DNA from: Trichomonas vaginalis G3
Lineage: Eukaryota > Parabasalia > Trichomonadida > Trichomonadidae
Direction: 5' to 3'
Length of the DNA: 64,000 bases
Assembly (NCBI RefSeq): GCF_026262505.1
Contig: NW_026529174.1
Coordinates: forward strand, 248,001-312,000
Below are positions 9,722 to 18,842 of the stretch, piece after piece. Numbering within the stretch: position 1 is the first letter of the stretch; each line of letters begins with the position of its first letter. A program made the translations under genes and the position numbers. Below the pieces are notes generated by a model that did not search any database, had not been told where the DNA came from, and saw nothing but the letters and a program-made list of their open reading frames with translations.

Positions 9722-9923
9722 TGTTGTCAAAATGTCATGTTGTCAGTAATTTTAAGAGAAGTTAATTAACCAGGTGACACATGGTGACGTGGTGACACCA
9801 TCAGTTCTTCAAAAATAATTCATAAATGCCTTCCTCCTTTCGTACCTGTTGTCAAAATGTCATGTTGTCAGTAATTTTAAGAGAAGTTAATTAACCAGGT
9901 GACACATGGTGACGTGGTGACAC
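9722..9923. repeat. Right inverted repeat of cargo cassette, tandem duplicate
   Basis: Two near-identical 77-bp copies (9722-9798 and 9847-9923; 125-bp spacing) of the inverted form of 7226-7308. Each runs from TGTTGTCAAAATGTCATG to CATGGTGACGTGGTGACAC. A short hairpin CGTCTCGAAGAGACG follows at 9927-9941. Confidence 0.85.
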
Positions 9924-9941
9924 TTTCGTCTCGAAGAGACG

Positions 9942-10301
9942 TTGTCGAAGAGGAATAAAAATTAAATTTGGATTGAGTTTAAAAATTCATCTTTATTAAA
10001 TTCATCTCTTCCAATCAATTTATTTATTCTATTAAATTCTTTTATTTTTGCTTCACTCAGTTTAAGGATTGAACGGTAAGTTTCTAATTTTTCGATTATT
10101 TCTTTCCTCTCTTTATCGTTTTCAATTACTTTAGTTTTATGGGCATCAGCCCCACCGCATTGCGGCTTCTTTTTGTAATAGCATATTTTTGATTTAATTC
10201 TGTTTAGTTTCTTTTTATATTCATTGTCTGGACTCTGAATCTTAATTGAATCAGGACTCTTGGCTGCTTTGTTGTCACTTATTTCTTACGAAATAAAAAA
10301 A
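9942..10301 (-). other. Region with short ORF-like remnant
   Basis: There is no complete gene. On the minus strand about 100 codons (9972-10290) encode a Lys/Glu-rich, probably coiled-coil polypeptide with one CYYKKKPQC segment, but I see no convincing start codon. It lies between the cargo repeats and the integrase and could be the tail of a lost gene. Confidence 0.35.
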
Positions 10302-11876
10302 TTAAATATTATTTAAATATAATGGAGTAATAAAATAAATCGGAATTTCTATTAATTTATTGTCAACTTCAACTAATGCATTGCCGTTAATATATCTAAC
10401 AAATTCAGCTATTGTGTCAAATCTTCGTCTTCTTTTTGTCATTGATTTATTAGTTTTTCCATAATCGAGATGAATCAAAACTTTATCCCCTTGTTTAAAA
10501 TTCATGAGCCCCGAATTAATTTGTTCACGTTTAACATCATTTAACCTTTCCATTTGCTTTCTAATATATTCCCATTCTTTTGAAATATCATTTTTCATTT
10601 CCACTGGTTTCATGTTTATAGTTCTATGCCATGTATTATTGTAATAATATACTAACTGCTGTATGATGGAGTCATGATTTCCATCCCAGTATATCTGACC
10701 GTTAACCCCTAACGCATCTCTAAGAGTTCTCATTACCGCATCAACTATTTTATTATGAAACGTATATGGAGAGGATGAAAAGAAAAAATTAATTTGTGGA
10801 AAATAATGAGCCATAGCTGCCTGAAATCCTTTATCACCATCACCCCTTATATTATCTACTCTTTCATGATCTAGTAAGTATTGTATAGCTCTTCTTGTTT
10901 CCTGTTCTGTTTTCCCTTTCACTGGAATGCAATATAAATATCTAGTGTTAATGTTAATGGCAAATAAATAAGTAACGTTTCCTTTTGAATATTCTAAATG
11001 ATCGATTTTGTATGAATATGGATATGGTGCAAATGAAGGGCGACTAAATTTTTCCTTTAACGGTTGAATTTTCGGGTCAGTTGGTTTATTTAATATCTTG
11101 AAATCCTTTTTAAAATCTTTTTGCTTCTTTAATGTTTGAAATGGATATAATAAAGTGAATGATGAAGGATTAACTGAAGGAGGAGGTACTACCGTTGGAG
11201 GTTTTGGTATTGCAAGTGGTTTAATTTTATCCGCTTTGATTTTGGATGATGAAGTTTTAGTTGTTGATTTTCCTTTCATTAATTCTGGATGTATTCTATT
11301 CATTTGTTTTAAATATGCTGTATATAAAGGCTTGATATACTTTCCCGCTTCGAGTTTATGTTGAAGGATGAATTCCAAAAGTTGATCTTCATTTAAAAGT
11401 CGGGCTGAATATGGTTTAACTAATGAATCATAAATTAAAGCTTGTGCATCATTTATGGTCTGAAGGACCTGGGCGTTTTGCACCTTTAGCTGTTGAACAT
11501 TTGCTACTTTCTCTTTTGGTGTTGTTTTCGGCTTTTTCTTCTTTGGCTTTTGCGGCTCAGGATTATATAATTTATATAATTCATCAATATCTTCTTCTGT
11601 TAATACTTTATTTTTGAAATCTTTCAACTGTTTAAGTTGTGATTTAGTTTTTTCCTTTGTATATTCATTATTTTTAATTTTGTCTTTAATTTTAGAAATT
11701 ATTTTATCATGATATTTCAAAATTTCATTTTTATAATATGAATAATAATAATCCATATCATCACCCGTTATATTTTTATTATGTTTTTGGAGATATGATT
11801 TTAATTCATAATAATTAAGAAAATTTTGATTAAGTACTAAATCATCAATTAAATTTTCTAAATCTGCGTTATCCAT
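10302..11876 (-). CDS. Retroviral-type (rve) integrase
   Basis: A 524-residue protein starting in TTTATATAAATGG. Residues 1-130 are charged and helical; residues about 125-145 carry VQQLKVQNAQVLQTI, shared with the fibre protein. The rve/RNase-H-like core spans about 275-420: YKIDHLEYSKGNVTYLFAIN with the first acidic residue, then NIRGDGDKGFQAAMAHYFP with the second, then HNKIVDAVMRTLRDAL. A chromo/SH3-like C-terminal part (FKQGDKVLIHLDYGKT.., then a short beta region) follows. It would insert the element into host DNA. It faces the cargo cassette and lies on the same strand as the polymerase. Its sequence differs from the integrase type left at 6001, so the element holds two integrase lineages. 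Confidence 0.8.
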   Translation of the reverse strand: MDNADLENLIDDLVLNQNFLNYYELKSYLQKHNKNITGDDMDYYYSYYKNEILKYHDKIISKIKDKIKNNEYTKEKTKSQLKQLKDFKNKVLTEEDIDELYKLYNPEPQKPKKKKPKTTPKEKVANVQQLKVQNAQVLQTINDAQALIYDSLVKPYSARLLNEDQLLEFILQHKLEAGKYIKPLYTAYLKQMNRIHPELMKGKSTTKTSSSKIKADKIKPLAIPKPPTVVPPPSVNPSSFTLLYPFQTLKKQKDFKKDFKILNKPTDPKIQPLKEKFSRPSFAPYPYSYKIDHLEYSKGNVTYLFAININTRYLYCIPVKGKTEQETRRAIQYLLDHERVDNIRGDGDKGFQAAMAHYFPQINFFFSSSPYTFHNKIVDAVMRTLRDALGVNGQIYWDGNHDSIIQQLVYYYNNTWHRTINMKPVEMKNDISKEWEYIRKQMERLNDVKREQINSGLMNFKQGDKVLIHLDYGKTNKSMTKRRRRFDTIAEFVRYINGNALVEVDNKLIEIPIYFITPLYLNNI

Positions 11877-12051
11877 TTATATAAAAATAAAATAAATGTT
11901 TTAAGGGTGCCCACCTCTTTGAATCATAGTATCAAAACCATTATTTACATATTGAATCGCATCATTAACGGTTCCTTTTGTCTCTTCTGTGGCATTTTAT
12001 TAAAAATAAAATTTTAAATTCATGACTCAACCCCTACGTTTTTAAATTGTA

Positions 12052-12144
12052 TTAAATAAATGGCATACAACATCCATTTTCACAACATACAGCCTTAGTG
12101 TGTGCTCCTGTTAATGCAGTCTTACCGATTGTTAAGCGAGTCAT
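12052..12144 (-). CDS. Small Cys-rich peptide overlapping polymerase end
   Basis: A 30-residue open frame (MTRLTIGKTALTGAHTKAV, then two CC pairs and a hydrophobic end). Its ATG overlaps the polymerase stop in an ATGA arrangement, a layout used for coupled translation in compact genomes. No family is recognised. The clustered cysteines, short basic start and overlap argue weakly for a real peptide; chance cannot be excluded. Confidence 0.3.
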   Translation of the reverse strand: MTRLTIGKTALTGAHTKAVCCENGCCMPFI

Positions 12145-15100
12145 TGACCCGTTTTTAAGTTGTAAATTAATATTCTGACCATCGAAATAACTTTATCATT
12201 TATTATATCCAAATAATTTTTAGGTGTTAATTGTTTATTTTGTCGTAAACTAACACCTTTCATTTTTTGTGCAATCTTTTTAAAATCACTTCCATCAATT
12301 GAACCGTTGAATGATGTATAACACTTAGGGCATAAAGCAACCATGTTATCACCTTGTTTCTCAATTGCTAAACCCAATAATTTTTTCTCATGTGCTTTTT
12401 CTTCAGCTTTATTCTTTAATTTAGGTTTAAATTTCTCATCAAAACAGAAGAAATCAAAAGGTGCGAATTTGAAAATGTTTTTATCATAAAATTGTTTATC
12501 AGTAACAATTGCTTGAAATGCTTGAGTGTTAGGAAGACTTGGATCGCCAGCAATAGCCCAATAAGATGAATCAGTATCACCTTCAATGAAATGAAAACGA
12601 TTAACATTCATGCATTTATACATAAAATCATAAATGAAAACCAAATACCAGTATTTAGCATTATCTAAAGTGAAGAATGCCTCTTGTAAACATGTATCAC
12701 ATCTATAAAATCTATCTTTAAGCATCACTTGATATGTATCCTCACCTATTTCTCTTATGTTTTTAAACTTATTTGACATACATGCAACGCGTGCCTTCTG
12801 TGCATTCATTATTTTAGTCTTTGCGTAATTTTGCGTATTCATTGCATCGTAACCATATGATCCATTAAGTGAAATCTTGCAAAATAAACTTTTTCCTTTA
12901 TTTCCTTCTAATTCAGCCTTTTGTCTTTCGTTCATAAATTCGTTCGCAAATTCATTAAAACAAGTGTTTTTCGTAAATGTTAAAATTGATTGAATATCAT
13001 CGATGATAAAATGAAATCTGTCTATTAGATACCAAAGATAATAAGAAGAAAATGGTTGATATTGGTTGTGTGTTGATGCTAACTGAGTTAATTTCCTCTG
13101 TTTCTGGTCAACTGGTAGATTGTTTGATTTCATGTAATTATACATAAAACTGCCAATTGTTTTTTCATCTGTGATAATATCTAAGTTTCTTATTATCGGT
13201 AAAAAGTTTATGTAATCATTAATGTATTTTTCATCAATGTGACCCTTTACTTCAGCCACGAATAAAGTATTTTTCTTCTTAATTATTCCCAGTGCTTTTG
13301 CTTTCTTTGTTGCTGTATCACAAATGATAACACCATTCAATCTTCCCGGCATATACATTTTATGGTCAGTATATTGAATGAAATCATGAGGATTAGATGA
13401 AAATGATGAAGGATATAATGAATTAAAGTCAACACCAACGAAATGAGTCATGATGTTGGAAGTGTCCTCATTTGATACAGTTTTAGTTTCTGGACTATAT
13501 GAAAGTTTATTAATGTGCGTGATTCCTTTAAGATTTACTCTATGTTGAACATTTGATAAACCACCAGTAATTCCATTACGGAGAATGTGATAAGCTTCAA
13601 CTGAATCTAAAGTCATTGGTAAATTATTTTTTAATGCATAATTTCTTAAATTGATTCTTAAACGTTGAACATCTTCATCTTTATTTGATTTTACGACATT
13701 GCAATAACAACACATTAACTGACAATTTTCTTTGGTATGTGGTTTTTCATTATCGATTCTATCTAATGTTGGTTTATTTGCATATGTAAACGCTTTACCA
13801 CACATTTTGCATTTAGATGAAAGGATTAAATCGTGATAGTATTGAAAATCATCCATTGAAACATTATTTTTAGTATCCCTTTCTGCTTTTTCATCTTGTT
13901 TCTTATATGATTCAATTTTATATTTCCAATACTTTTTCGTTAATTCAAAACTTGATTCTATCTCTTCCTCAGGATATTTTTCATTAGGATTAAAGTCTTT
14001 ATATGCTAAAGCGTAACGAATCATTGAAGCATTCGATGATAAAGAAAGATTATGAAGCATATCAATTTTATAAACAAATGTTTCTTCAATAATTTTATCA
14101 ATTGGGTCAATCATAATTTCAACATCTTTATTGCAATAATGAATAAAATATTCTAATCTATTCTTAAAAATTTTAGCATCATTGAGATATATTTGATAAT
14201 CACTATCTGATATAGTTTCTTGAGTTAATGCTGAATAAAATGAATCTTTCGTGAATGGTTCCTCTTTATATAATTCTTCTTCGGAATTCTCCCATGTGAT
14301 AAATTGATAAGGGAAAAAGGATTTAACACGTGATTTATTGTTTCCGAAATCTTGAGTGAATTGGTCTAATGTCCCACCCGCTATATAATTTCTGATGTCA
14401 ATAAATCTCAATTCATATGGAACGTTTGTTTTCTTTACAATGATTTGCTTAAATTGAGAAGAAGAACCCAGCATTGATTTTATTTTCCATTTTGCAGTGT
14501 TTAAATCACGAAGAATTAAATTTAAATCAAACTTTCCCGAATTAAAACCTATGATATTCACTTTATTGAATTCCTCATCTAGAAGTTCTTTAAATGCTTC
14601 CTTCTGTTTTTCATTTAATGTATGGAACAAAGTCCCCGCCGTTTGCGACTTCAATAATTCATTGTATTGACTCATATTTGATTTAGCAACTAATGAACAG
14701 GTTGAAAATAAAAACTCAATCCAATCAGAAATAAAAGAATCACTCGAAGTTAAGCAAAAATTCCTCGTATATGTTTTATCATTTAATTTAACCGTTGATG
14801 ATACCATGAATGGTTTTAAGTAAGCGTTCAAAGTTGCACACTCGGAAAGTTGTAATTCTTCTTTAGTCTCTAATGTTTCGAAGTCAAAAGTAATATAATA
14901 TCTTGTCGGTTGATAATATTCCTGCAAATTATGAGCTAATAACCACTGATATATCTTCTGTTTCGTAATATGTGGTGCATATGGTTGCTGTGTCTTTTGC
15001 AACTGAACGTCTTGAATTAATCTTCCATTATTTTCTTTACATTTCTCACAATGCTTTAAAAATCTTCTTTGGTTTTTCCTTTCTGGATCATCACGGATAG

Positions 15101-15518
15101 AATAAACTTCTTCTTTACAATATGGACAAACTCTATAGCCGGTGAGTGCTTCAACGTCTGTTATTCTGTCAGCGTGAAGTTTTCCACATGGACTCTGTGT
15201 TAATAAAATATTTACTGTTTCAAATCCTGGATCTATCATTATTGATTCCACTAATGGAAAGTCTACCTTATTTATGTCCACGTCTTCTGGTTGAGGATCA
15301 CAATAATAGAAATCAATATTAACATTTAACATTCTCGCTAATCTCTCACTTTCTGATGAGATGTCAAACCCTTCATATGCATCTATTGCTTCATTTAAAT
15401 AGCTTCTACGAGTTTTAGGATTAACACCATCAGGAATGTTATAGAAGCGTTTAAATAACCTTCTACCTTCTGCTCTAATTTGATTATCATTCATTTTAGC
15501 GGTTCCGTTTTTGTTCAT
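12141..15518 (-). CDS. polB: Protein-primed DNA polymerase B with HNH-like insert
   Basis: A 1125-residue family B polymerase of the protein-primed kind that copies Polintons and adenoviruses. A zinc-binding module lies near 131-160 (CPYC...CEKC). The 3'-5' exonuclease starts near 210 (YITFDFETLE). Polymerase motif A, GVDFNSLYPSS, lies near 697, motif B KISLNGSYGYD near 884 and motif C EGDTDSSYW near 980. Between exonuclease and motif A, residues about 567-620 look like an HNH nuclease: CKMCGKAF, then LDRIDNEKPHTKENC, then CCYCN. The start is ATG in a TTCTTACATAAATG context. The gene looks whole. Its neighbour at 15568 has a counterpart beside the second Polinton's polymerase. Confidence 0.9.
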   Translation of the reverse strand: MNKNGTAKMNDNQIRAEGRRLFKRFYNIPDGVNPKTRRSYLNEAIDAYEGFDISSESERLARMLNVNIDFYYCDPQPEDVDINKVDFPLVESIMIDPGFETVNILLTQSPCGKLHADRITDVEALTGYRVCPYCKEEVYSIRDDPERKNQRRFLKHCEKCKENNGRLIQDVQLQKTQQPYAPHITKQKIYQWLLAHNLQEYYQPTRYYITFDFETLETKEELQLSECATLNAYLKPFMVSSTVKLNDKTYTRNFCLTSSDSFISDWIEFLFSTCSLVAKSNMSQYNELLKSQTAGTLFHTLNEKQKEAFKELLDEEFNKVNIIGFNSGKFDLNLILRDLNTAKWKIKSMLGSSSQFKQIIVKKTNVPYELRFIDIRNYIAGGTLDQFTQDFGNNKSRVKSFFPYQFITWENSEEELYKEEPFTKDSFYSALTQETISDSDYQIYLNDAKIFKNRLEYFIHYCNKDVEIMIDPIDKIIEETFVYKIDMLHNLSLSSNASMIRYALAYKDFNPNEKYPEEEIESSFELTKKYWKYKIESYKKQDEKAERDTKNNVSMDDFQYYHDLILSSKCKMCGKAFTYANKPTLDRIDNEKPHTKENCQLMCCYCNVVKSNKDEDVQRLRINLRNYALKNNLPMTLDSVEAYHILRNGITGGLSNVQHRVNLKGITHINKLSYSPETKTVSNEDTSNIMTHFVGVDFNSLYPSSFSSNPHDFIQYTDHKMYMPGRLNGVIICDTATKKAKALGIIKKKNTLFVAEVKGHIDEKYINDYINFLPIIRNLDIITDEKTIGSFMYNYMKSNNLPVDQKQRKLTQLASTHNQYQPFSSYYLWYLIDRFHFIIDDIQSILTFTKNTCFNEFANEFMNERQKAELEGNKGKSLFCKISLNGSYGYDAMNTQNYAKTKIMNAQKARVACMSNKFKNIREIGEDTYQVMLKDRFYRCDTCLQEAFFTLDNAKYWYLVFIYDFMYKCMNVNRFHFIEGDTDSSYWAIAGDPSLPNTQAFQAIVTDKQFYDKNIFKFAPFDFFCFDEKFKPKLKNKAEEKAHEKKLLGLAIEKQGDNMVALCPKCYTSFNGSIDGSDFKKIAQKMKGVSLRQNKQLTPKNYLDIINDKVISMVRILIYNLKTGQ

Positions 15519-15567
15519 TTATGTAAGAATAAAAAATTAAAAAATAAATAAAAATAAAGTTTATTTT

Positions 15568-16674
15568 TTAAAGCCCATAAAATGAATTAAGAACACATAA
15601 ATTTTTATCATCTGCGACGTGACGAATACATTTTAATTTACTCAAGAATGCGTACCCTGATACATTAAATCTAATTCCTGTCTTATTTAATTTCACAACT
15701 TTGAAAAGGAATGTATGAATAGCTATAAAATGATGAGAAGATGTTTTATGGGTTGCTTCCATTTTTTCTGAAATAAATGAATAAATATAATGTTTATAAG
15801 TTTTCATATCTTTTATGTTCTTAATAACGAATGGTATAGACCTTTCAACTTCGTCTTCCTTCGGTGCTGTTCTTTCATATGAAACATTATTGGTATCTTC
15901 AATAATGAAACCACAATCACACAAAATTTTATAGGTTCCAATGGTTTCTTTTGATATTTTATCTAATAAATCAAAAACTTTATCAACACCTGTGCATTTA
16001 TTTAAATAATAATTTGTGTAAATATCATGATCTTCTTTCTTAATCGTATTAGTTGCATATGTCACGTTTTTAAGAGCTTTTTTGAATTTTTCGGAATCTA
16101 AAGGTGGTGAAAGTAAGATACAAGGGTATTCTTCATTATCAATAAATTGTAACTTATGTTTACGAATAAATTTAGTACCTTCTTCTGAAAGTGTTTCGTC
16201 TATTTCACCATCTAATAAATTTTGTGTTGATTCTGAGACATAATTTTTATATCTTTCTTCATGAGATTTCTGTACTTCTGATTCTGAAGCTGGGATATTC
16301 ATTAAACCCTCTACTTCATTTTCATTATATTTTTCAACTTCTCTTAATTCCTTAATTTTTTCATCTATTTCATCTCTTATTTTTTTCAGTCTTTCAATTT
16401 CATTGTATTCATCATCTTTAATCCGTTCTCCATAATATTCAGGGAAAACATCAGGTTCTTTAGGTTTTTCTTCTTCAGATGTGGGATATAAGAAATTTAT
16501 AACATCATCTTTATTCATTTTTCCATCATAATCTAAATCATTTAATAACTCGGCAAATTTTTGACAATTTCTTAAATAATATTTATTAACTTCATAACCT
16601 ACCTCCTCTAATATATCCTTTATTTCCTCGTTTGTGAATCCTAATTTTTTAACGTTGTTAGTTTTGACGCTCAT
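15568..16674 (-). CDS. Polymerase-adjacent Polinton protein, unknown
   Basis: About 368 residues. The frame is open three codons further, but the first ATG is at 16674 (MSVKTNNVKK), just after TTATTTTTTTATTTTGTATGAA. The N-terminal 60 residues (TNEEIKDILEEVGYEVNKYY, then LNDLDYDGKMNKDDVINFL) resemble the start of the gene at 61405 in the second Polinton (EIKQLLTEANIEVAKHYA, then LNDYNGAISYDRIHEFI). Both genes lie directly upstream of the polymerase. The middle is a coiled coil; the C-terminus is mixed alpha/beta. Constant pairing with a protein-primed polymerase makes a terminal-protein or replication accessory role worth testing, but no motif proves it. Confidence 0.65.
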   Translation of the reverse strand: MSVKTNNVKKLGFTNEEIKDILEEVGYEVNKYYLRNCQKFAELLNDLDYDGKMNKDDVINFLYPTSEEEKPKEPDVFPEYYGERIKDDEYNEIERLKKIRDEIDEKIKELREVEKYNENEVEGLMNIPASESEVQKSHEERYKNYVSESTQNLLDGEIDETLSEEGTKFIRKHKLQFIDNEEYPCILLSPPLDSEKFKKALKNVTYATNTIKKEDHDIYTNYYLNKCTGVDKVFDLLDKISKETIGTYKILCDCGFIIEDTNNVSYERTAPKEDEVERSIPFVIKNIKDMKTYKHYIYSFISEKMEATHKTSSHHFIAIHTFLFKVVKLNKTGIRFNVSGYAFLSKLKCIRHVADDKNLCVLNSFYGL

Positions 16675-16916
16675 TTCATACAAAATAAAAAAATAAACAT
16701 AACTAAGTTTTAATTTTTTCGTAAGAAGTTTATTTTTTTAAAATTTTTTTATTTTTTATTTCATTTTGGTAGTGAATCTTTTATTCATGAAAATAATTAT
16801 TTCTAATTTCTTTTACTCTCTCGTATATACTAGATTTAAAGAATTCAGAATATTTCCCATAATCTCCTAAATGTTTTCTTATCCCTAACGTGTGCCAGTT
16901 ATTATATGAAACTGAA

Positions 16917-16960
16917 TAAACTTTATGAGTGTGGGACAAACTATCCAGTGTCACTTTTTT
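16917..16960. repeat. MULE left target duplication and terminal inverted repeat
   Basis: The 10-bp target duplication TAAACTTTAT occupies 16917-16926. The terminal repeat begins at 16927 (GAGTGTGGGACAAACTATCC, continuing to CAGTGTCAC) and mirrors 19484-19513. Confidence 0.9.
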
Positions 16961-17015
16961 ATTAACCTTATTTTAAAAAATTAATAAAATAATAATAAAA
17001 AATTATTTGAATCTT

Positions 17016-18698
17016 TTACATTAATTGTTTCTTTTTTAAAAGTACCTTTAAAGTACAATAAACAAGATTTGAATCTATTGATCCTTGTTGCAAACTTGAA
17101 TATATTGCTTCAAGCATTTTCAAACATTCGACTTTTTTATTTTCCAATATTTGTTCATGGTCATTAGCTTTTCGTAATATACGAACAACTTTATCACTAT
17201 TGATTAATTGAACTTTAAATTTAATCAATAATGCTGGAACAACCGTTGTGTATAATTCAACAACAAAATCGTCTAATCGAATATTCCTTCTCTCTGGGAA
17301 ATAAGAATGCTTGAGAACTTTGAAATGTGACTCACTGACGTTATTAGTCGCGTCACCTCCGTTGCGATAGCGCTTATTCCAACGATCTAAATGATGCCTC
17401 CATTGCCTATCGAAGTACTTTTGGGCTTTCGGTTCAGTGGAAAGAATTTCAAGAATTCGATCATAAACTGCATCTAGGTCTGCAGCTTCTTCTTGAGTGA
17501 GGTGCTCTGGAACTTCTTCACTTGTTTCAAACGTTTCTTCTTCTGGAATAAATTCAGAATCGTTTGGATCATCAGAAGATTCTCGTGGTAAAAAGATTTG
17601 AGAAGGTTGAAATTCATTTTCGATGAATTCTTCTTCATATTGTTCCTCTTCTTCAATTTCTTCTGCTTGAAGTAAGTGAGATTGAGCTGGTTCCTCTCTA
17701 GGATTTTCTTCTTCTTGGTTCTGTTCTTCCTCGGGAGATTCTTCTTTAGTATCGAATACTAATAATTTCATTAGATTATAAAATTCTTCAAAATTGTCTC
17801 GTGATTTAAACTTATCCGCTTTTCTTAATATGGCGCGAAGGACATGCACGCCACACCAAAGAATATGACAGTTTGGAATACCTCGCTCAATTGCCTCGGC
17901 TATTTGTGGGGCGCAGTCCATACTTATCATCTCGGGTTCTCTATTAATATATTGAAAATAACGACAAACACAATATTGAATATTTTCGCTTGTGTCAGGA
18001 GAAATAAAGAAATACAAAAAAGGAAAAACAATAGTATGTTCTGTTTTTCCTGTGAGTGCATATAATGGAATGTTAGCCCTTAGAAGTTTATACGTTGAAT
18101 CGATGTGAAACGTAGAAATTTGGTGACCAAGGGCCTTCGCTTCGAAAGGTGCATATAAAAAAACTAGTTTTCCCGGCTCAGAGATAAATTCAATTAAATC
18201 TTCTGGACAACTTTCTTGAACAGATTCGACAAAGATAGCTAAAGAAACTTTTTCATCCGAACTAAAGCGTTTGGAAACAATTTCAGCTCTTTGAGCAAAT
18301 TTACGTAATGCATCTGGACCTTGTGCAAATATTGAAAGTAACTCTTCGTCTGTATATGAAATATTTAAGTCTTGGAAACACTTAAGTTGAGCTGTAGCAT
18401 GATTCATATTGTTTTCAAAGTAATGTTTAAGATAATTTCTGACAAATAATGAGGATATTGTTTTTGTTGATTTCGGAGGTGCAGAATGATCATGAGAGTC
18501 AGAGTGGATTAGTAGTTCATATTTATCTTGATCTATTATCCGGACTTTGAATTTAGCTTGACATTGTGGATACTTACATTTGTATTCGATCGTGGAGTAT
18601 TCTTTCCTGCATTTTTGAGAGTAGCCCATGCTAGCTTTTATCTCTTCTTGGATACCAAACTGGAGGAGCTCCATAGTGTTGAATATCACGGGCTCCAT
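17016..18698 (-). CDS. MULE transposase
   Basis: A 560-residue transposase. Residues about 38-72 form a FLYWCH/WRKY-like zinc finger (CKYPQC ... HSDSHDH) for DNA binding. The MULE catalytic domain follows: first Asp in ISTFHIDSTYKL (about 200), second Asp in EPEMISMDCAPQI (about 257), then the family's C-x2-H in HILWCGVHVLR, and a candidate catalytic Glu in NNVSESHFKVLKH (about 460). Between them sits a Glu-rich acidic insert (about 315-405) of low complexity. The ATG at 18698 is preceded by TTATTCAATTTGTTGT, a trichomonad-type initiator (TCA) about a dozen bases upstream. Length, domains and open frame suggest an active or recently active transposase. Confidence 0.9.
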   Translation of the reverse strand: MEPVIFNTMELLQFGIQEEIKASMGYSQKCRKEYSTIEYKCKYPQCQAKFKVRIIDQDKYELLIHSDSHDHSAPPKSTKTISSLFVRNYLKHYFENNMNHATAQLKCFQDLNISYTDEELLSIFAQGPDALRKFAQRAEIVSKRFSSDEKVSLAIFVESVQESCPEDLIEFISEPGKLVFLYAPFEAKALGHQISTFHIDSTYKLLRANIPLYALTGKTEHTIVFPFLYFFISPDTSENIQYCVCRYFQYINREPEMISMDCAPQIAEAIERGIPNCHILWCGVHVLRAILRKADKFKSRDNFEEFYNLMKLLVFDTKEESPEEEQNQEEENPREEPAQSHLLQAEEIEEEEQYEEEFIENEFQPSQIFLPRESSDDPNDSEFIPEEETFETSEEVPEHLTQEEAADLDAVYDRILEILSTEPKAQKYFDRQWRHHLDRWNKRYRNGGDATNNVSESHFKVLKHSYFPERRNIRLDDFVVELYTTVVPALLIKFKVQLINSDKVVRILRKANDHEQILENKKVECLKMLEAIYSSLQQGSIDSNLVYCTLKVLLKKKQLM

Positions 18699-18842
18699 AC
18701 AACAAATTGAATAAGGTATTTCAAAATTTGAAGGAAATGGTCCATCATTGAATGTAGTGGCCGGGAATTGAATGACATACAGATAGTTTGAGGAAATTTG
18801 TTATAAATTATAATATAATTGAAGAATTAATTATCAAAACAA

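Noticed and set aside
1-15518. Prophage or bacterial contamination (tail-collar tip, KilA-N, primase-helicase)
   Set aside because: The gene set includes Polinton capsid, rve integrase and protein-primed PolB; it is interrupted by a eukaryotic MULE and adjoins trichomonad genes on the same sequence.
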